DNA from: Mesostigma viride
Lineage: Eukaryota; Streptophyta; Mesostigmatophyceae; Mesostigmatales; Mesostigmataceae
Reading direction: 5' to 3'
Assembly: GCA_009746045.1 (NCBI GenBank)
Contig: RPFO01000132.1
Location: 1,320,590-1,384,589, forward strand
Length of the DNA stretch: 64,000 nucleotides
Below the pieces are notes generated by a model that made no database searches, was not told where the DNA came from, and was given only the letters and a program-made list of their open reading frames with translations. The position numbers and the translations under genes are program-made. This document shows, piece by piece, positions 10,901 to 22,900 of this stretch (the stretch's first letter is position 1; each line of letters begins with the position of its first letter).

Positions 10901-13900
10901 TAGAGATGTGCGCGTAGTAGTATATATTTGTTGTAATTATGTTGCTGTTGACTATGCAAATGATCAGGTAACTTCCCTTGCTAGGGTTCTCTCTGTTTCA
11001 CGCTGTGCATGTTCTCACTTTACATAGTTTGTGATTTCACTCATGATAAGATATGTTTATCGACATAGTAGCATATACTACAAATTTAAGACTAGTATAA
11101 ACAACACCAGTCCGGCATCCATTAAGGCCTCATGCCCCGGTATAGGGCGGTGCTCCCTTCTCCAGTTCTCCTCTGCATCCCCTCTTGTTGCCCCAAGTGG
11201 GAGGCGGCGGCCCCGGTTTGTTCGGTTTTCTTCTTCTTTTTTTTTGCACTATTGCACCCGCGGGCACGGCATGCCATTGCTATGATTGTGGTGGCGTTGG
11301 GCATAGGGTGGGGTTGGGCATAGGCGGGTGCCCCCCATGGTGTCATGTTGGGTGCCATGGGACTGGCCCTTGTTAAGGGACAATGTCCTTTGCGGCGACG
11401 TCAGCTCCCGTAGTGTGTGACCAACTGATCAACCTTGCTTGCCCATCATGGATGCGCAGATGCCAATCAATGCCATCGATGTCCACATGTCATTCCTTGG
11501 CCGTCGCCCACCTGCCAGGTGGCGGGCCAGCGTGTGGCCGCGCTTCAGATGATCACGGCTGTGCTGTCCAACGCTGACCGGGCACTGCATGCACACCTGG
11601 TGGTCAAGGGGTATGCCGGCAGCCGCCACATCACCAGCCACGCAACCACCAATCACCACGCGGATGGCGAGGGCAGCCGTGGGGGGGTAGCGGGGGGTGG
11701 AGAAGGGCTGCCCGATGGCGAGAGTGTCGAACAGCAGTCCGCATCCCAGTGGGGGAGGCTGCTCGACTTTGCCGTCAGCGTTGAGGTCGGCCTTCCGACA
11801 TGCCTCCGGTAGGTGGTTCCGTGGCTAGGTTGCTAAGCAGCCTCACCGATATTGGTAGGGAGGTCGGCCTTCCGACAGGCCTCCGGCAGTTTCCATTGAG
11901 ACAACCAAGTACCCGTACGTCGCTGCAGTGGCAGGTGCATGGTGGGTGCCTGTTTACCTGCTGCGATGCACGTTTGGCTTCCATGCATCGTCCGCAAAAC
12001 AGGCCTTGGCTGGCGGTGCGCTGAGGGTGTTGTTGGCGGTGGCCAGGATGTGGTCGGCGGTGGCCAGGATGTGGTCGGCGGTGGCCAGGGTGTTGACGGC
12101 GGTGGCCAGGGTGTTGACGGCGGTGGCCAGGGTGTTGACGGCATCGGATGCCACATGCCACAGGTTGCATGCGCTCATGCATGCTTGTCACGTGTCGGTC
12201 TGCCGCAGGTCGCAGGGGCAATGCTTTGGGCAGTGGCCTGGCAGGTGGGGTGCAGGCGGGCGGGCGGGCGGGCGGGCGGGCGGGCGGGCGGGCGGGCGGG
12301 CGGGCGGGCGGGCGGGCGGGCGGGCGGGCACTCATGCATCCGCAGCAACGCGCTGGTCCATTGATGCCGGTCCCATGACAGTAAATTCCCCACATACCGC
12401 CACGCATTGTCAGATAATGGCCCCGGATACCGCCACGCCTTGTCAGATAATGGCCCCGGATACCGCCACGCCTTGTCAGATAATGGCCCCGGATACCGCA
12501 ACGCCTTGTCAGATAATGGCCCCGGATACCGCCACGCCTGGTCACGCATGCGCTGATGCATGCTTGCCACACGTGCAGTCATGCATGCTTGCCACACGTG
12601 CGCTCATGCGTGCTGGTCACACGTGCAGTCATGCGTGATTGCCACATATGCACTCATGCGTGCTGGTCACACGTGCAGCCATGCATGCTTGCCACATATG
12701 CACTCATGTGTGCTGGTCACGCATGCGCTGATGCATGCTTGCCACATGTGCACTCATGCATGCTGGTCACGCATGCGCTGATGCATGCTTGTCACACGTG
12801 CAGTCATGCATGCTTGCCACATGTGCACTCATGCGTGCTTGTTGCTGGTCACACGTGCGTCCGCTGCCCTGTGTTTCCTACTGGCGTCGCAACGCTCAGG
12901 ATGGCGCTGGATGATGCACACGACACCGTGGTGGCGGCAGCAGCCCACGCGACAGCGGCGCTGCTCAGCTCCCCCACACTCGAGGAGGCAGCCGACGCGT
13001 TGGAGGTGGGTGGGTGTGGTTGGTTGCGGACGCGGCGGAGGTGGGTGAAGGGGAGGGTTCGCTTGCATGAGAATGGGTAGGGGAGGTGGGTGGCCTTGAG
13101 TGGGGATGGGTAGGGGAGGTGAGCGGGCGCGGTGGGTGTGGTTGGGGATGGGTGGGGAGGTCGGTGGCCTTGCTTGGGAATGGTTGGGTGTGGAGGGTAG
13201 GTGTGGCTGGTTGCAGATGCGGTGGAGGTGGGTGGGTGTGGCTGGTGGTCGACGCGGTGGAGGTGGGTGGGTGTCGTTGGTTGCGGACGCGGTGGAGGTG
13301 GGTGAAGGGGAGGGTTCGCTTGCGTGAGAATGGGTAGGGGAGGTGGGCGGCCTTGATTGGGAATGGTGGGGACGAGGAGGGGGGCGGGGAGGGAGGGGAG
13401 ACAAAATTGTCCACATTGAGAGATGAGCATGGCACGCAGACAAAGAGGGAAGCTCCATTCAACTCATCGCCGCCAACTCGATTGTAAGCTGCCCCGCCTA
13501 TTTGAGAAGCGCACTCTCAACGTTTTGTCACAGGGGTTCACGTGCCCCTCTTGATGGTGCCGGGGTTCACGCACGCCTCTTGATGGTGCCGGGGTTCACG
13601 CACGCCTCTTGATGGTGCCGGGGTTCACGCACGCCTCTTGATGGTGCCGGGGTTCACGCACGCCTCTTGATGGTGCCGGGGTTCACGCACGCCTCTTGAT
13701 GGTGCCGGGGTTCACGTACCCTAAACCCTTGATGGTGCCGGGGTGACCGTGCCTCCTTGGCCCTTGCAGCAGGGTGGCATGTGCCGCAAATATCATCGCG
13801 TCTGCTGTGGCAACAAGTGACTTGTGTGCGCGTTGCACGAATGGGCTTACGAGTTCTGCACAAGCTCACTAGTGTTCGTCAGTCTACCAGTCATTGTAAT

Positions 13901-16900
13901 GTTTCTAAGGGTTGTTACCGTTTGTTTTGTCGGGCCGAGTGGACATTACGCCCCTGTGCCTGCTTCTTCTGTTGTCTGGTCCTAGATCTGCCTCATCTAG
14001 ATTAGCACCCCCACTACCCGCATGACCCCGCATGTTCCCCGCCTCAGGACATCCGCGGCGGAGAACGCGGCATCGCGTCGGCCCCCGCGACCCGCGACGC
14101 GCAGGGCATGTGGCGCGCCCCAGCAGAAGATGTGGGCGAGCAGCTGGTGCGCGCAGCGGTGGACGCGGCGGTGGCACAAGGAGGGGGCCGCAGTGTGGGG
14201 GAGGGCTGGCTGGGCACCCCCCTGGAGGAGGAGGAGGAGGTGGGCCGGACGGTCAAGGGCGATGCGGAGCTCTGCCAGGTGGACGCAGTGGCCGGGCTAA
14301 TGCGCATGGGGCTGCTACCGCGTGCGCGCTATGTACTGGAGGTGAGCCGCTCGACCGAGTATGCTTGGTGTATGGCACGTGGGATCATTAGCGCGCGCGG
14401 CTGACGTTGTGGTAGTGTGTGCAAACGAACTGGGCAAAGTAGTACTTTTCTTCCTGCGTACTATGGGCGGCAACCGTTGCTGTTTATGGCATGCCGTATT
14501 CCTCGCATGGCGTGGGCGTAGTGGTCGGTTGGTGCTCTACGTTACAAGCATGAGTACATCACCACCAGTGGATGTTGCATGCTGCATCCTCGGATGACAG
14601 CACGATAGGATGACATTTTTATGACATCACCCACCGGATGACATCACGTACTGAAGGCAAGCAATCCACGCACTGCGGGCGACGGCATGTGTGCCTGCAT
14701 TGTGTGATATTCTCCGGCAACATCTAGGTGCACATTTGCTTGCCGCATCCATGGCTATGGTGGCGATGTTTTTTTTTCTCAGTGTGGTGTATGCCCTGCT
14801 CATGCAGGTCTCGCTCTGGTAAGCGTACTCAAGCCACTGTGCGGATGGCAGCATGTCGTGCAGGCGTGCATTTTTGTCTCGGTCTGCCATCCTGCTGATG
14901 ATGCTGATCATGATTAATTGATTAAGGTCTGCCGTCCTGCTGATGATGCTGATCATGATTAATTGATTAAGGTCTGCCGTCCTGCTGATGATGCTGATCA
15001 TGATTAATTGATTAAGTAAAAGTACGTGACTGCATCATGTGGGTGTCCATAAAGGAACTTTTAACCCCTATACACAACAAGAAGGGGTACCTGGTTCGGT
15101 TCCGCTCGGAGGCACGGAAATATCTGCGGCGGGTAGGCCTGGGAGGCCGAGCCGAAATATTTGTGGATTTCTATGTTTGGCGGAGGCCGGGTAGGCCAAG
15201 TCGAAACAGGAATTATGGCATGAGGCTGGGAATAGCCGAGTCATAATTAATCGAGTCACCTCGGTAACGAGCGGTGTGTGCGGAACGCCGGAATTTCGCC
15301 ACGCGGCCCAATTTTAGTTAAGTAATGCGATACGCATTACTTTTGCATACCTGCAAGTGTGCAAAAGTAATGCGTATCGCATTACTTAACTGGAGGTAGG
15401 GCGCCCGAGCTTCTCTCACTGCCTCAAGTGGGCAGGCCACTGAGGACTCTCTCTGCATCATGGTGCAGGCCCAACTGTGGGTGCAATAAAGCTTCGACAT
15501 AGCAAAAGCATAGCGGATGCAGTAAGGCTGCACCATGGTCCAGAGCCCACAGACAGGCTTGGAACGCATTCAGAGGCGCCGGTGTGGGAGAATTTAAAGG
15601 CCTCTCCCGGAGCCTGAGGGGTTTTAGGGGCATACCCAGGGTTCACCCACAATCATGCTGATCATGATGGTGAACATATATCCTCTCTGCGCACATCACC
15701 CCCTTCCAGGTGCTCCAAATCCCCTCCGCCGTCGACCCCCTGCTCTCTGTCCTGCTGGCCTGTGCGCGGCACGGCCCCTCCGCCGCCGCCGCCGTCATGG
15801 CCTGCCCCCGCCTGGTGGAGACCTTGCTTTCCTGCTGCCTGCCGCCACGCTCACCGGCCGCACCAGCAAACGCCGCTGTCTCAGCCTCAGCGGGTGCGCC
15901 TGCCCCTATACCTGATGGTGCGGCGACCGGCCCAAGGATGGACGCAGCCAAGGCGCGCACGATGGCAAAGGCCGTCAAGCTGGTCAAGGTGAGACACCAC
16001 GGGTCATGGTCAGGCCAGGCCACTTTCGGCAGCTTTTGATCAGGCACGCTCGTCAAGGGGAGGCCGCATGCAAGGGGAGCCACGGTTGGGTGTAGGGGGC
16101 ACCGTGCGTACCGGCTTTGCCGCTGAAGGCAGCGCTTCACCAGATGGGGCATGCCTTGGGGGGGGGGCATCTGTTGTGGGTGGCGCATTACATGTCGAGT
16201 AGGAGCTGCTTGAGGCAGGAGCGCAAGCAGCGGCGTGGGATGTGCTTGTAACCAGCAGACAGCCTTGCTTGGCATGTTGTCATCGACCAGCCGTCTTACC
16301 TCGGTCTTTGCCACGCTCGCAGGGCGCAGCTGTTGCGGTCATAGGGCCTGTGACCTCAACCCATGGCCTACGTAGCTCAAGATGATACAAGCGTTAGCTC
16401 ACGACTTGTAGTGATTGTGCTCGTTGGGACCGTATTGATTGTTGTGGCGCCCACCTGTGCCCATGATTCCCGTGTGCTTGTTGGGACCGTATTGCTTGTT
16501 GATGATATCCGTATCGCTTGTTGATGATATCTGTATTGCTTGTGGATGATATCCGTATTGCTTGTTGATGATATCGTGCATTGCTTGTTGCCATCGCGTG
16601 CCATCCCCGCAGGTGCTGTGCATGGCGAGCAAGGAAGCAGCGCTTGTGTTCGAGGAGTCGGGGCTGCTGATGTCCGCGGCACATCTGCTGACCATGCTGC
16701 CATCCCCCATGGACGCATTCAACGCCACTGCATGCCCTGACCACGCATCAGCCACTTCTGCCGTGGCCAGCACTCATCCACCGAGCACCCACCCATCAGC
16801 TGCGCCCTCAGCCACTAGTGCGTTGTTGATGGGAACCCGTTGCCTGCGGCTAGAGCTGCTGCGCCTGTGGCGTGTACTTGCGGCTTACGGCGCGGAGCTG

Positions 16901-19900
16901 GTGGACGCACCCACGCGGGTAATGCTGCCATCCTTGATGGCCATCCTACAGCCACCAGCTGGCTTGCTCCCCCCGTACCCTAAACGTGGCGGGTTGTGTG
17001 CCTTGCACCTGCCCAGTGGTGTTGAATCCAAGGATGACGAATCCAAGGTAAAACCCAAACATGAGGAGGAGCGCAGCGGGAGGCATCCACCACCCTCACT
17101 GCATGGTGCGGAGACATGTGACGTGGCAGCTTCTCTCCTTGAGCCGCGCTGCCAGGAGGCCTGTCTGGTCCTGTGTGGTCTCGAGCTGATGCTGAGGAAC
17201 CTGCCGGCACCTGGACAGGGGGGCGAGGCGCTTTCTGGGCCATCATCCACCACAGGTGGCACCGGTTCAAGTGCCGGGCAACCTCCATCGGAGCACCGGG
17301 GGAAGGGCAAACCCCCGCGGCCACCGGGCGATGCGGGTGGGACAGCTGGCAGCAAGCTGCACACAGGAGGTGTCACCACCTCCGCTCGCTTGTCCCTGGC
17401 TGACATTACCCCGTTGATGAACGTTGCCTGCCGCTGGCTGCACCCGGGCGTGGTGGAGCGGCTGGTTCTGAAATCGGATGAGGGTTTCCCATCGGCAGAT
17501 ACCCTGGCCGTCAGCCAGGGAGGTGCCAGCACAATACCAGCGCGCCTGGCCAGCCTGCACGGGTGCGGCGTGCTGGCGTCCGCGCTTCATGCGCTGTCCG
17601 CGATGTACGCGCTCTTCGTGACCGTCTCGTTGGTGGACGCGGCGCAAGCGACGGGGACGGGTGCCATGTGTGTGGCGGCTGGCCCCCGCATGACATGTGG
17701 CGGGGATGGGTGTGTCCGCACGACGATGGGCGCGGATGAGTGCGTACGAGGGGACCGGGAGGGGGTGGCCCGGGACCATTGTGGCATCAGCGCCCCATCC
17801 TCCTCGGCATCGTCTCCTGCGCGAGTTGGTGCACCGGGTCGGCCGCTGCACATGGCCTTGAACCCGGCGGCATGGGGCCAAGCAGCGGCTGAGGGGGGGC
17901 AGGGCGACCAGGCTGCGGCTGCATGGGGTGATGATGCCGTGGTCGGGCCGCAACCTCCCTTGTGGAGCCGAGCCGTCCCGCTGCTGCTCGCGAGTGGATT
18001 GATGCTGGCATTCGACGTGCGGCCGCCAGAAACACGCGCGAGTGTCCGTGTGGCCGGCACGCACGTCTCGCAGGCAGGCGGGCAGACGCCAGCAGGTGCG
18101 ACCGTGGCGACATCCCCCTGCTGGTCCCACCTGCTCGCAGTGGCTTTTGATGCGCAACACTCACAAGGGGCAAGGGACCACAACAACAACTGCAGCTGCG
18201 TGGGGACAGGGCAACCATCATCGCCGCCGCCAGGATCAGCGGAGGCGCAACCGCGGCCCGTGGCAGCAACCTCGACTCCTTGTTCACACGGTCCTCTGGC
18301 GCAGGCTTGCGCGTCGCAGGTTTGTTTCTCAAGCCACCGCCACGGCATCCTTGCGGCGTCCCTCCTCACTGCCCTCGTGCGCCTGCTGGCAGCCGTACAG
18401 CTCGCGTCGGGCACACGCTGGGAGTATTGGGCCATGCCCGCAGGGTGGTTTGGCGCGCTGAGGTTAGGCTGGCAGCGGGCACGTGCGTTGGCCGTGGCGG
18501 CGACGATGGCATCATCCCTGGGACCACAGGAACATCCGCCACAACAGCAGGGGGCGTTGGGATGGCAGGGGAAGGGAGGAGCATCCAGTGAGGGCCATGA
18601 CGCCCTATCTGCTGCAGCCACCCCCACGGATGGCGACGCAATGACGAACACACGACCAGGGTCCGCCACCCCCCTGGTGCTGGCGTCCCGCATGCACCAC
18701 TGGCTGCTGGTCCACCTGGCAGCGCTGGATTGGTCGGTGGCTGGCACCGCGCAGGAATCAGCGCCATCAGCGGGCAGCGTTAGCAGAGAGGGGGGTGGCA
18801 ACGAGCAGGTGTTGCATGGACTCAGTGCACACGACGTGCCTCCAGACGTCTGGGCAATGGATGGGGATGGCATGGCCCGACCCGCGGCCTCTCCTTACAA
18901 GTTGTCACGTACCTCTACGGGCGCGTCCTGCCGGGATGACCTAAGCTTCCAGGGTGACAAGGCCCCCGGTGAGGCGTCCCTGGGTGATGACGTCGATGCA
19001 TCGTTTCTTGCGGAGACGGATGCTCTGCTGGCGCTGCCCCAGCTGTCAGGCCCCATGGACTACGCCCTGTTCCGCTGCGCGCTGGGCGTGGCGCTGGCCC
19101 CCGCGCGCTTGTTGCGCTTGTTTCAGCTCGTGGCCCGTCGAGCGGGGCAGATGGCGGGCCTAGGGTCCGCATTGCGGCTGGTGACAGAGGAGGAGGGGAG
19201 CAGCACACGGAGAACTGAGGAAGGCAGCAATGGCGCACAGGCCTTGACGTGGTTGCAGGCGCGCATGGCTGCGCTGATGGCGGATGTGGCGCCCCTGGCT
19301 ACCCGCCTGGCCTACCACTACACCCACTTCTGGCATGCGGGAGCAAGAGGAGAGGGGGAGGATGACAGTGATGATGACGGTGATGTTGGTGGGGATGATG
19401 ACGATGATGCAGATGGCAGCGTTGCTGGTGCTGGTGCCGGTGAAGCGGGTTGGCGTGAGGGGCGCCGTCATCCTGGTGCCTCGGTGGCGTTCCTGGAGGG
19501 CAGCAACGCGGCACCAGCTGGCAGCATCGTGCCGGCGGGCGAGTTGTTGGAAGGGACAGGGGTGTTGGTGAAGGCATATTCGGGGCAGGGCTTCCCGCTG
19601 CCGCCCACGTGGCTGCTCAGCCCGCTTTGTGGGGTGGCCGTGGGCCAGGGCCTGCCCAGGGACGCGCAGGGCAACCTGGTGACGGACGAGAGGATGCTAG
19701 AGGCAGTGCTGGCGCGCTCGGTCGCGGCGGGTCGGCATCAGGAGTTCCGCGCTGGCTGCGCATTTCTGCTGGTGCTGGAGGTGAGGCGTCAGATTGGCTG
19801 CGCATTTCCTGCGTTGGTGTCAAAGCATGCTTATACACGATGAGGTTGCAGCTGACAATTGGAGGGATTGCAAGGTGTCGCTCACACACCCGGGGGGCAA

Positions 19901-22900
19901 GGTAGTAGTATGTGAGCAAATGGATGGCTCCCACCTTGGTCCATGGTGTCATGTGTGATGGCATTCACTGTGGTGACGGCACCAGCAGATCAGGTGCTAT
20001 CAAGTAGACGCGGTGGTATTAAAGGAATACTTGCATTCACATGTAGTTGCGATGGCATCTGAGGAATGCTTGCGTCCGCGTGGTTCGCACAGACGCTGTG
20101 GTATTAAGGAGTATTTGCGTCCGCGTGGTTCGCACAGGATGGATGGGGAGTTACTGCCTGCGTTGGGCTGGTGGGAGCCTCCTGCAGATGCGGCCATCGG
20201 TGGGGCTTCTCTTGCTGCCATGCGTGCGATTTTCTTTGCCACGCAGATAGTAATGACTAGCAATAGTAATGACTAGCAATGTCTAACGCTCGTTTTAGCT
20301 GCTGCGCTTGTCCGGCATCCGTACCCTCCATGACTGCCGGTCACCCGTGGCTTGTGACAGCTGGCGCACTCCCGACGGGTGTGGCCCCTCGCCCCCACCG
20401 ACAAGTTCCTCTTCCTCTGCCAGGCCTTCCTGTCGCCCTCTGCCGCCTTCCTGCAACCAGGTAGGTAGGGGGCGGAATTGCGACAGTTCTCTACGCTTGC
20501 ATTTGGTGGTGCATGGCCGGCGTTAAGAATGCTTGGCAGCCTGCGGGATGAGGTGGATGTGGAACGAGGGACCACGGGCCAGTGCAGCAACCATTCAAGC
20601 TAATGCCGTTTGGAGTAGGACCACTAGCTGGGGCTGTGATGCAGGGAGGAGCCGCTCAAGCAAGCAAGGGTGAGAGAAAGGTGGGAGGAGGAATTGCTAA
20701 AACAAGCAAGGGTGAGAGAACGGGGGGAGGAGGAATTGCTCAAACAAGCACGTGTGAGAGAACGGGGGGAGGAGGAATTGCTCAAACAAGCACGGGTGAG
20801 AGAACGGGGGAGGAGGAATTGCTCAAACAAGCAAGGGTGAGAGAACGGGGGGAGGAGGCATTGCTCAAACAAGCACGGGTGAGAGAACGGGGGGAGGAGG
20901 AATTGCTCAAACAAGCAAGGGTGAGAGAACGGGGGGAGGAGGCATTGCTCAAACAAGCACGGGTGAGAGAACGGGGGAGGAGGAATTGCTCAAACAAGCA
21001 CGTGTGAGAGAACGGGGGGAGGAGGAATTGCTCAAACAAGCACGGGTGAGAGAACTGGGGGAGGAGGCATTGCTCAAACAAGCACGGGTGAGAGAACGGG
21101 GGGAGGAGGCATTGCTCAAACAAGCAAGGGTGAGAGAACGGGGGAGGAGGCATTGCTCAAACAAGCACGGGTGAGAGAACGGGGGGAGGAGGAATTGCTC
21201 AAACAAGCACGGGTGAGAGAACGGGGGGAGGAGGAATTGCTCAAACAAGCAAGGGTGAGAGAACGGGGGGAGGAGGCATTGCTCAAACAAGCACGGGTGA
21301 GAGAACGGGGGAGGAGGAATTGCTCAAACAAGCACGTGTGAGAGAACGGGGGGAGGAGGAATTGCTCAAACAAGCACGGGTGAGAGAACTGGGGGAGGAG
21401 GCATTGCTCAAACAAGCACGGGTGAGAGAACGGGGGGAGGAGGCATTGCTCAAACAAGCAAGGGTGAGAGAACGGGGGGAGGAGGCATTGCTCAAACAAG
21501 CACGGGTGAGAGAACGGGGGGAGGAGGAATTGCTCAAACAAGCACGTGTGAGAGAACGGGGGGAGGAGGCATTGCTCAAACGAAGGGTGAGAGAACGGGG
21601 GGAGAGCGCACAAAGTAGAACCGTGCGCCACACTCCACGGTAAGCTGCCACACTCTGGGGTGATGTGCCACAGAGTGGAACGAGTCGTCGCAGCGCAGGT
21701 GGTCACGCAGGTGCAGGTGCACGAGCGAGCCTATTCATTTGAGTTCTGACACCTGTCACGCTTGCGGACCTTGGCAGGCTGACCATACAGGCTGCACCCT
21801 GTTTGTGGGAGTTTCCCCCCCAGGCTTCCGATGGCACTGCCGAGCAGTGCCGAGATGAACCACATAGCCGCATGCCCACCATAGCTTTGCACAGCCACCA
21901 CTCTAGCTCTACCGTCCAGCAACAGGCAGCTAGAGCGGACCTCCCGAGTGATCAGCTGTTGGGAGGTATCAGCTGGGCGCCGGACGAGCAGCATCCGCAG
22001 TGTCGTCACGGTTGCTACAATGTGGCTGCGTGTACAAGCCATTTTGGCCTTTGTCCAGGTAACCCATGTATCTTTCACCACACCTGCATGTGCGCATGCC
22101 TGCGTCGGCCCAGGTGTGCGTACCTGGATTGGCCCACGTGTGCGTGCCGTGTAATGTGACGCCGGCCCCCCTATTTGCGTGCGCCACCGCTTGCCGCCCA
22201 GACGTCAAGTGGCTACTGGCCGCCCTGCAGGACGCCTACTGTGGACGCCTCAGCAGTGCACCCCGCGACGGTGGCTGCGCAGGGGACGGAAACCGGCAGT
22301 CATCGACCAGGCGGGAGAGCAGTGGCGAGCTGGCGGGGCCAGCAGCAGCATCTGCCAACGCATCAGCGGACACAAACACAGCACCGGCAGCAGTGGTAGA
22401 GGCGGTGGCAGCCAGCGTGCCGCTGACCATTCCTGACAGCGCGTCATCAGAGGCGTTGGGCGTCAAGCTGGTGGGTGCGGCGGGTGACGCCTGCTTGTCT
22501 GTTCATCCATTAGCGGGCATGCATGGCGCCACCACTGGGGATGCCACTGGCATGCATTATTTAATGAATTGTCACGTAGACTGCGTCACGTGGGTGCCAA
22601 AAAAGGAACCTTCAATCCTTATACTCAATGAGGAGGGAGGGCGCCCTAGCTTCTCTCACTACCCTAACTGGGTAGGCCACAAAGCGCTCTCTCCGCATCA
22701 TGGTGCGGGCGCAACTGTGGGTGCAACAAAGCTTCGGCATAGCAAAAGCGTGGCGGATGCAGTAAGGCTGCCCCATGGTCCAGAGCCCACAGATAGGCTG
22801 GGAACGCATTTAGAGGCGCCGGAGATGGAGAATATAAAGGCCTCTCCCCATGAGTGTTTTTAGGGGCATACCCAGGGTTCACCCACAACCCCCATATTCA

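Larger units (their letters stand above)
15022..15652 (-). mobile_element. SINE-like element S-A, copy 1, split by an insertion
   Basis: On the minus strand the element starts TTGTGGGTGAACCCTGGGTA and ends with the decayed palindrome GATGCAGTCACG before an AT-rich tail. Copies 2 and 3 lie at 22571-22889 and about 51560-51775. Comparison with them shows that about 305 bp (15089-15394) are extra here. It has no coding capacity, and sharing of the palindromic 3' end with LINE L-A suggests dependence on L-A. Located in RPAP1 intron 6. Confidence 0.75.

Noticed and set aside
12015..12660. Long ORFs of more than 200 codons through the intron 4 repeats
   Set aside because: They exist on both strands only because repeat units are multiples of three. 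The RPAP1 alignment places this stretch in an intron.
15089..15394. Helitron
   Set aside because: There is a 3' hairpin, but the stem is much too long, there is no CTRR end, and no 5' TC between A and T could be placed.
16885..18873. Minus-strand ORFs of up to 428 codons opposite RPAP1 exon 8
   Set aside because: GC-rich shadows of the conserved plus-strand exon, with no family motifs.
20582..21706. Gln/Arg/Glu-rich and Phe/Ser-rich ORFs of 100 to 196 codons
   Set aside because: Tandem minisatellite artefacts with identical repeats in every frame.
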